From Lamellibrachia columna (lineage: Eukaryota; Annelida; Polychaeta; Sabellida; Siboglinidae): a stretch of DNA of 64,000 bases. Shown here in pieces: positions 57,272-64,000 of the stretch. The notes below the pieces were generated by a model, which searched no databases, had not been told where the DNA came from, and saw only the letters and a list, made by a program, of their open reading frames with translations. A program made the position numbers and the translations under genes. The DNA lies in assembly GCA_963662155.1 (NCBI GenBank), contig OY759261.1, positions 66,891,681 through 66,955,680 of the forward strand. The letters run 5' to 3'. Positions within the stretch are counted from its first letter, which is position 1. Each line of letters starts with the position of its first letter.

Positions 57272-57391
57272 TTAATCAGTCAACCGGATTGTCTGCCTCC
57301 TTAATATCACCAGTATGAACTTATGAAGTAAATTGGTGTAATATCCTTCAAAAATGTCGAGCTCTACGATTCTCTCAACTTCGTCCGCCAT
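57272..57391 (-). CDS. candidate first exon or small ORF, unidentified
   Basis: On the minus strand AAAGATGGCGGACGAAG (a good start context) opens 39 codons: MADEVERIVELDIFEGYY ... to TAA at 57272-57274. The first 16 residues are acidic and look like a protein N-terminus. The region around it is richer in CpG than its neighbours. If it is a first exon, the only donor-like site in the frame is CTG|GTGATA (exon edge near 57320), which is weak. It could also be a chance frame. Confidence 0.3.
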   Translation of the reverse strand: MADEVERIVELDIFEGYYTNLLHKFILVILRRQTIRLTD

Positions 57392-57475
57392 CTTTGCTTT
57401 GGTGATTCCCTGGTATTCCCCGAGATACTGACGTTATTAAATGTGATTCATCCAATAGGCATCCATGTTACTTGC

Positions 57476-58019
57476 ATGTGTGGACTTTGCCTTGGCAGTG
57501 ATCTGTCGCTGGCAAAGAAGCAGTAGTTTGTCACAATTGTATTTTATATCAAATTAGCATAGATTTGTAAGTACTGTAATGTGCATCACTAATACAGTCT
57601 GACCCAGCCGTGGCCGCCGGGATGAATTGGTGGGGTGGGGCCGATAACTTGCGCATTTTGGCTAACTGAATCAGCGGGAAGCATTTTGAATCGGTGGCTG
57701 TCAATAAAAGGCCTTAATTTGAAACACTGGTAATTACCAACAATTATAGTTAAATAACACTTAATGGTTGAATACCACCAAGTAGACTTCACCTGTTGAA
57801 TACCACCAAGTAAATGGTCTGTTTCGCTGAGAAACTAAGCACTCTGTTTACTTTACTGTGCCCTTCCTCTGTTGCTGTGAAGTGTCATAACCTTCACTCT
57901 AAAGCAAGGTGGGCAATCTGGACGGGTAGGAGTTTCTGTTTTCTTAGTGTCTCTTGAACACCAACAATACTCTGTAGCAGTGGCAAAATGCACCACACAT
58001 AATGGATGTGCTTATTTCT
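57476..58019. other. non-coding stretch
   Basis: Nothing recognised apart from the partial repeat at 57727-57775. Confidence 0.4.
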
Positions 58020-58295
58020 AATACCAAAACTTATATTTAGTCACCACATTGTACATATTAATGAATTGATACTGGAATTATAATGCTTCTTTCAGGCCCC
58101 GCTGCATAAGTCTTGTTCTCAAAACTTATATTTAGTGACCACATTGTATCAATACATATATAAATGTATCAAGTCTGGAATAATAATATTTGCTATCTTT
58201 CAGGCTTTGCTGGACAAGTCTTGTTCTCAAAATGTATATTTAGTGATGACATTGTACATGTAATGAATTGAGACTGGAATAATAATAATGCTCAT
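58020..58295. repeat. three diverged tandem copies of about 110-120 bp
   Basis: Each copy holds CTCAAAACTTATATTTAGTG, CCACATTGTA, GACTGGAATAATAAT and a CAGGCYYYGCTGSRYAAGTC segment. Confidence 0.75.
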
Positions 58296-58645
58296 TTCAC
58301 GCTCTGCTGGGCAAGAGTTTTTCTTAATTCAAACTGTTGTTCTGGATATGTTGTTTTGATGGTATCCTTCCAAAATGATCAATTATTAATGTAGCGATGT
58401 CCTTATGAGGTCAAGGTCGAACGTGTGTGAACTATTTACTGTACGAACACGTGTGCCAAAGTTTGCAAAGTTCGCTCTGCTGGGCAAGAGTTTTTCTCAA
58501 TCAATTCGAACTGTTGTTCTGGATATGTTGTTTCGATGGTATCCTTCCAAAATGATCAATTATTAATGTAGCGATGTCCTTATGAGGTCATGGTCGAACG
58601 CATGTGAACTATTTACTGTACGAACATGTGCCAAAGTTTGCAAGG
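58296..58645. repeat. tandem duplication of about 178 bp
   Basis: CTCTGCTGGGCAAGAGTTTT ... GGATATGTTGTTT, GATCAATTATTAATGTAGCG, TGAACTATTTACTGTACGAA, GCCAAAGTTTGCAA occurs twice, from about 58296 and about 58474, nearly identical. Confidence 0.9.
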
Positions 58646-58839
58646 CCAGGCAGGCTTGCAAGGCCAGGCAGGCAGGCAAGGCAAGAGACAGCATGCATCA
58701 CTGATTTTGGGTTGTAATTATGAGAGTTCAGACTGTCCCATGAAAAATCAACAGTTCTGTTGATCTGTGTGAGTCTACAAATAGGTCGGTTTGATGTGAA
58801 GTCTGGACCATGTTATTCTTGCCATAATTTTGTCAAATA

Positions 58840-59433
58840 CAGTTTTGTTTAAGCCACCATCTACGTTCAGATACCACCCGCATTAAGATACCACCTGCGT
58901 TAAGAGACCACCTGCGTTAAGAGACCACCTGCGTTAAGAGACCACCTGCGTTAAGATACCACCTGCGTTAAGATACCACCTGCGTTAAGATACCACCTGC
59001 GTTAAGAGACCACCTGCATTAAGATAGAACCTGCATTAAGAAACCACCCGTAATTTAGAGACCACCTGCGTTAAGAGACCACCTGCATTAAGAGACCACC
59101 TGCGTTAAGATACCACCCGTTGTTAGAGACCACCCGTACTTAGAGACCACCCATTGTTAGAGACCACCCGTCGTTAGAGACCACCCATCCTTAGAGACCA
59201 CCCGTTGTTAGAGACCACCCGTCGTTAGAGACCACCCGTCCTTAGAGACCACCCGTCCTTAGAGACCACCCGTCGTTAGAGATCACCCGTCCTTAGAGAC
59301 CACCCGTCATTAGAGACCACCTGTCATTAGAGACCACCCGTCGTTAATAACCACAGTCAACTGCTCACGAATTACCACCTGTATTAAGATACAACCTGTA
59401 TTAAAAGTTCATTTTGAGTGGTTGCACTGACTG
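58840..59433. mobile_element. mariner-like MITE expanded by an internal 17-bp array
   Basis: The left end TA|CAGTTTTGTTTAAGCCACC parallels TA|CAGTAAAATCTGCTCAAGCG of the 162-bp MITE at 18461. The right end GTGGTTGCACTGACTG parallels CGGTTACATAAGACAGGTCT then GACTG there. The segment TTAATAACCACAGTCAACTG matches TTAACGACCACAGTCCATTC. Between them the unit GACCACCTGCRTTAA is tandemly amplified. The right TA has become TG. Confidence 0.7.
58866..59400. repeat. 17-bp minisatellite, about 31 copies
   Basis: The unit is AGAKACCACCTGCGTTA in the left half and AGAGACCACCCGTCGTT in the right half. The switch comes near 59110. It lies inside the MITE described at 58840-59433. Confidence 0.95.
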
Positions 59434-61347
59434 TGCATTTTGAGTTTTATGAAGAATTATTAACATATTTTGGTAGCTTATTGGTGAATAATATTGTATT
59501 AAAGTGTACTGGAATCTGTTTACTTAGCTTATTTCTTTTGTATGTCAAAGCATCTATTAATTTGAAAGTTATTTTAAGTGACTACATGCCAAATATAAGT
59601 TTATATAAATGTCATATTGGCTTTTCTCATTTTGAATGGTTTTCACGTTGGCATCGCACATTTGAAAGAATATATTATATAAAATGTTTGCCGTGTTATA
59701 CAGTTTACACACCAACTAGTGCACACAGGATAAGTAAGTAGTTCAGTTTAGTACAGTTCTAGCAAATGTTCAGCATTGTTGTAGTGAATCATCAACAAAG
59801 ATAATTAAAACACTAGCTTCAGGTGATATTGAGGTGCTCATATTGATCTAAATCTTGGATGTGGAAACAGGAGTGGCATAATTGCACTTAGCGAAACGTT
59901 TTTTATTCTTTTTTCTTTCTGGGAACTGATTAATTGGCTGCGGCAATTAGACATGACTTGTGCCAACAACCGGTGCCAAGAGAAAAATAGGTGAGTGTAA
60001 CAGTAATCAACATGAGGCCAATTGAAATACCCAGGTCTGAGGTGGATGCCAGCAGGTAGTCGCTTGTTGGCAACTACCGCCCAGGGCTGCCTGTGTGTGC
60101 CTTGTGGGAAGAATTTGTGGGATTATGATGCCTGGGACCATGGGTGGAGGTTGGAATGAGGATTTGGGGCTAGTGTAAAAGGGATTCTGTGTGGGACCGC
60201 TGTAGTGTGAAAAAATAATGTGCAACGTTTACCATTTATTTTCATTTGTCATTTATTTTATTTGCCATTTATTTTTTATTTGTCATTTATTTCATCAAAC
60301 CGATTGTGATTGGATAATACTGTACAGGTGTAGAGACTTAATTCTTGTAATGTATTTGTATGTTGCATGTAAAATAAGTTTAGTTTATGCAAAAGATAAA
60401 CGGATATCTGAAGTCAACAATCTCCATTTATGTCTTCACTTCATGTATGTCAAATAAAAAACTCTTTTTTGACCTTTTTCAAATTATGCGAACAGATTGT
60501 GCACGTTAGAAACACCTTTTGCTTATATAGTGTATGTCAAATAAAAAACCTGTTAACCTTTTTTGAAATGATGTGAACAAATTGAAAAGATAATTACTTT
60601 TTGCATATTAAAGATACCTTTTTACTTAATACTCAATAAGCTTTTTTGTCTGGAGGCAGATAGGTGAAGTAAAGGTTTGAGACAGTATGTTAGTTTGACA
60701 TTTATGTCAACTGTTCTCAATAACAGTGACTCGCTTAGCCGAAGCCCTGGTGCAGTCTCTTGATGACTGTGATATCATCCACCCCCCCCAGCCTTCCTGC
60801 ACTTGAGTGCATGTGGGTTGCAGTCGACTGACGGTGGAACCCTGGAAATGGCTTATACAAGTGTGCCCTTTGTAGCTTCACAGCCATCGACATGATGGAG
60901 GGAATGTATAAATCACTCAGACAATCTTGCATAATTGGTTGCTAGTTGCTGTACCTTTATGCAAATGAGCCAACTAACGAGCTCTTGGCAGGCATCCAGC
61001 TCCCAACTAATGGAAGTTAGGAGGTGTGTTATGAAATATTGCAGCTTGTAAACAGTTATCATTCATGCCTTTTTATTGTGCAGTTGTAATTGTAGCTTTA
61101 TTTTATGTAGATAAAGTTATCCAAGTGTGCAATAACTAATTTCGTATTGAACACCCCTCATTTCTCTTGGCTTATTAGTGTTGTCTCTCATCTTGTTTTG
61201 GTCCTGGACTAGGCTTATTAAGCACTCTTGCTTCGTAGAAACTCTTAAATAAAATATAAATAACTAAGTGACGTATATTATGTATATATTGAATATTACA
61301 TAGATTATAAATTACATATATTATATACATATAAACATATTCCCTGC
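59434..61347. other. non-coding, AT-rich
   Basis: No supported gene. A TTTATTTGTCATT short repeat is at 60235-60295. A phrase TATGTCAAATAAAAAACYYT occurs twice (60445 and 60534) with related downstream sequence. The 60735-60932 minus frame has no splice support. Confidence 0.4.
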
Positions 61348-61466
61348 TTCCCAGAGAAGTTGAGATGGCGTTGGAATGAACAGGTCTGCCAGGGGTGAAG
61401 TGTAAAACGCTTTGAACAGTCCCAAGGACTGGATACCGCGCTATATAAGAATGTACCTTTACCATA
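61348..61466 (+). mobile_element. tRNA-derived SINE, copy 4 (3' part only)
   Basis: Plus orientation: CAGAGAAGTTGAGATGGCGT, GGAATGAACAGGTCTGCC, AACGCTTTGAACAGTCCCAA, GGACTGGATACCGCGCTATA and the tail TGTACCTTTACC. This is the last third of the SINE. The tRNA head is missing. Confidence 0.9.
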
Positions 61467-61625
61467 TAAACATGCACAGATTTTCATCAACTCCATACTT
61501 GCCTGTGCATGCATGCACGTATGCTTTCACACGTGCATGCAGCATATTAATTTTAGGTTAAATGAATGGCTATTGAATACATTTAGATATATTCATATCA
61601 AAACAGTAAGACGAGCTGGCAATAA

Positions 61626-61706
61626 CCACCACCACCACCACCACCACCACCACCACCACCACCACCACCACCACCACCACCACCAACACCACCACCACAC
61701 CCAGCC

Positions 61707-61788
<82 letters not shown>

Positions 61789-61790
61789 GC
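61626..61790. repeat. compound (CAC)n + (CA)n microsatellite
   Basis: About 21 ACC/CAC triplets followed, after a short bridge, by about 35 CA units. Poly-His, Thr-His and Val-Cys frames here are artefacts. Confidence 0.98.
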
Positions 61791-62098
61791 ACCAGTGAAG
61801 CAACTTAAAGGTCAACAGAAGCTTCAGAGCAATGTTTACTGTAGCTAATTATTTTTCCCAGGTACAGACTGATGACAAACCCCTTCTGTTTCCCACGGTT
61901 AAGTTGCCACATCAATGACATTGTCATGTTAATAATTTCTAGGCATCGCCCGTATGCACGCGACCGCCAGGTATAAACCACCCGAAAACAAATTATGCAG
62001 ATTTGCACCTCACAGGTGACGACGGTTCAACAATTGCTTAAATGTTGTATGATGAATTAATGTGCCGTGATGCATACATCATGCTTTTGTGTATCGGA

Positions 62099-62291
62099 TC
62101 AATTAACGTCGAGCCAAGTGCGGGTAGGGAATGATTCTATCGAGTGCATTTCGATATCCCCGTGCCTTGTTGACGTGTCCAAGTTATGGAGCAGTGAACT
62201 TCCCTCACTTGGCTTTGTGCTGAACGACTCTGGAGGTCCAGACCTGCGTTCGTCCACCGAGGCACACGTAAACTCTGCATACACACTCTAG
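62099..62291. other. possible coding segment, strand undecided
   Basis: GC- and CpG-richer than its surroundings and open on both strands. Plus reads VRVGNDSIECISISPCLVDV ... ending at TAG 62289-62291. Minus reads VDERRSGPPESFSTKPSEGS ... ending TGA at 62099. Neither has a clear acceptor. Could be an old exon or transposon piece. Confidence 0.2.
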
Positions 62292-62648
62292 TGCCCTGGA
62301 AGCACACTTATGCATATTCGCCGAGGTGGTTTTATGATGTTTACTACAATATCACGTTGTTGTTGTGCTCAGAAATTCATTAGCTGCCGTGTACAGATCA
62401 CTTGCTGAATATTGCAGAAGAATTAAGTGTTTTCATACTTTTTTGTAGACTAGTGGGAAAATGTGCAACTTGTCACATTTAAGTAGAAAACTTACATCAA
62501 ATGGCCCCACAAGACTTAGTGTACATTTGAAGTGCATTATTTGCTAAATTTCCGTATTATTTATAGGCAGACGTGGACAGGTTCTGTGGTCCACGATGAA
62601 GGCATTAAGTAGTTTTCTGGGAAGTTGCATATACATTATATGAACTTA

Positions 62649-62649
<1 letters not shown>

Positions 62650-62722
<73 letters not shown>
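62650..62722. repeat. (TA)n microsatellite
   Basis: About 36 TA units, followed by a CA-rich stretch. Confidence 0.98.
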
Positions 62723-62725
<3 letters not shown>

Positions 62726-63190
62726 GGGCACACACGCACACATGCACCCACACCACACATATGATGAGACGCTAAAACCCAATGGTCCCTTCTACATGTT
62801 GTCTATGCCAGGGGAAGTAAAAAATAGTTAAAGATATAATGTATGTTACATATATAGATATAAACATATATATATACATAATATAATAATATAATTTATA
62901 TATACGCATATGTATATTATATTGTGTGTATGCAGACACACGCACATACACATATGCATGTAGACACTGACACGCACTGTTGCACACCACGTAATAAGTT
63001 TATCTACTGTTGATATGACGACACACTAAACTGGGGCCAACAATGATGTAAGGTGGTGGGTGACCAGTGCAGATAAGTAACGCCCCCGGGATATAGGGCA
63101 ATGATTCGACTTTTATGAGTTACCCAGTCCTGAGTGTAAAAGGGTGATGGCTCACATCTTCCCGTGAATGAACACGCACATAATTGTATA
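62723..63190. other. non-coding stretch
   Basis: AT-rich with TATA-type runs at 62845-62925. No feature recognised. Confidence 0.4.
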
Positions 63191-63192
63191 TG

Positions 63193-63645
63193 TACACGAA
63201 TGTGCCTGCTCAGTCACACATGTACACAACTGTGTCTGCTCAGTCACACATGTACACAACTGTGCCTGCTCAGTCACACATGTACACAACTGTGCCTGCT
63301 CAGTCACACATGTACACAACTGTGCCTGCTCAGTCACACATGTACATGACTGTGCCTACTCAGTCACACATGTACACAACTGTGCCTGCTCAGTAATACA
63401 TATACACACGACTGTGCCTGCTCAGTCACACATGCACATGACTGTGCCTGCCCAGTCACACATGTACACGACTGTGCCTGCCCAGTCACACATGTACATG
63501 ACTGTGCCTACTCAGTCACACATGTACATGACTGTGCCTGCCCAGTCACACATGTACATGACTGTGCCTGCCCAGTCACACATGTACACGACTGTGCCTA
63601 CTCAGTCACACATGTACACAACTGTGCCTGCTCAGTCACACATAA
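63193..63645. repeat. 30-bp minisatellite, about 15 copies
   Basis: The unit is CACACATGTACACAACTGTG plus CCTGCTCAGT. Units with TACATGAC/TACACGAC and GCCCAGT mark the right half. As 30 is 10 codons, frames stay open on both strands (10-residue peptide repeats). Not genes. Confidence 0.95.
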
Positions 63646-63834
63646 GTACATCTAATTTTTACAGCATGACATGCTTTCTGTTGTATACATGCAATTGTTT
63701 ACCTTGAAGCACGCACAATTGGGACATATAATGCGCAACCCTAAAACTAATCCATTGGACCAGGGACGGATCATTATTTATTTTACCATTCATTACAATG
63801 TTGTTGTTTTAAAATTTGTTTCTTGGATAGTCTG

Positions 63835-63895
<61 letters not shown>

Positions 63896-64000
63896 TGTTT
63901 CAGCAACATGCTGGAAAACAATTGTCAAATTCTGTTGATCATATTTTAATCCATAAAGATATTCACAATCAAATGGTATCCAAAACAACTACACCATGTC
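63646..64000. other. AT-rich sequence with (TA)n
   Basis: TA run at 63838-63890 (about 26 units). No gene at this edge. Confidence 0.8.

Noticed and set aside
61513..61848. Poly-His protein
   Set aside because: (CAC)n and (CA)n microsatellite translation.
63168..63707. 179-codon His/Thr/Val-rich frame
   Set aside because: 30-bp repeat artefact, also open on the other strand.

Overview
This is an animal nuclear genomic window. It is AT-rich, gene-poor and full of repeats. The signs are GT-AG intron boundaries, a membrane-anchored animal-type UDP-glycosyltransferase, a tRNA-derived SINE, CR1/L2-like LINE pieces, cut-and-paste DNA transposons and many minisatellites. There are no bacterial operons, ribosome-binding sites or rRNA/tRNA genes. 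The transposon mix (hAT with a TTF/BED-like N-terminus, a Harbinger MYB protein, mariner MITEs, LINE and SINE) suits an invertebrate such as a mollusc or invertebrate deuterostome. The sequence alone does not fix the species.

Genes. The only complete, confident gene is an intronless-CDS UDP-glycosyltransferase of 524 residues on the minus strand at 25014-26588, with a splice acceptor just upstream of its start codon. At the left edge, three phase-0 exons on the plus strand (301-387, 1599-1712, 2321-2383) encode part of a coiled-coil protein. A fourth phase-0 exon at 18640-18702 may belong to the same gene, across a 16 kb intron packed with repeats. A GC-richer island at 30.4-32.7 kb has several exon-like segments with good splice sites, best read on the minus strand, but I cannot identify the protein. 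A possible first exon lies at 57272-57391 on the minus strand.

Mobile elements. Two hAT elements are delimited to the base by perfect 8-bp target-site duplications: 11077-13384 (TAGTCAGG, carrying a broken transposase N-terminus) and 47816-49281 (AATACAAT). A 336-bp MITE of the first family lies at 34880-35215. Also present are a Harbinger MYB-protein relic (9810-10190), a TA-flanked transposon (54178-54936), a mariner-like MITE (18461-18622), three copies of one LINE 3' end, a LINE C-terminal relic, and four copies of one tRNA-derived SINE.

Tandem repeats. About a quarter of the non-genic sequence that I could assign is minisatellite, with units of 16 to 44 bp. Most long open frames in the window are artefacts of these arrays. 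The most interesting pattern is that at least three arrays are internal expansions of transposable elements: 44-bp and 42-bp units come from two different parts of the same SINE, and a 17-bp unit comes from a mariner-like MITE. Two other arrays (29-bp and 19-bp units) carry long internal segmental duplications offset by exactly 16 and 30 units.

I found no convincing new enzymatic or defence system. The unusual biology here is in how mobile elements seed and grow tandem arrays.
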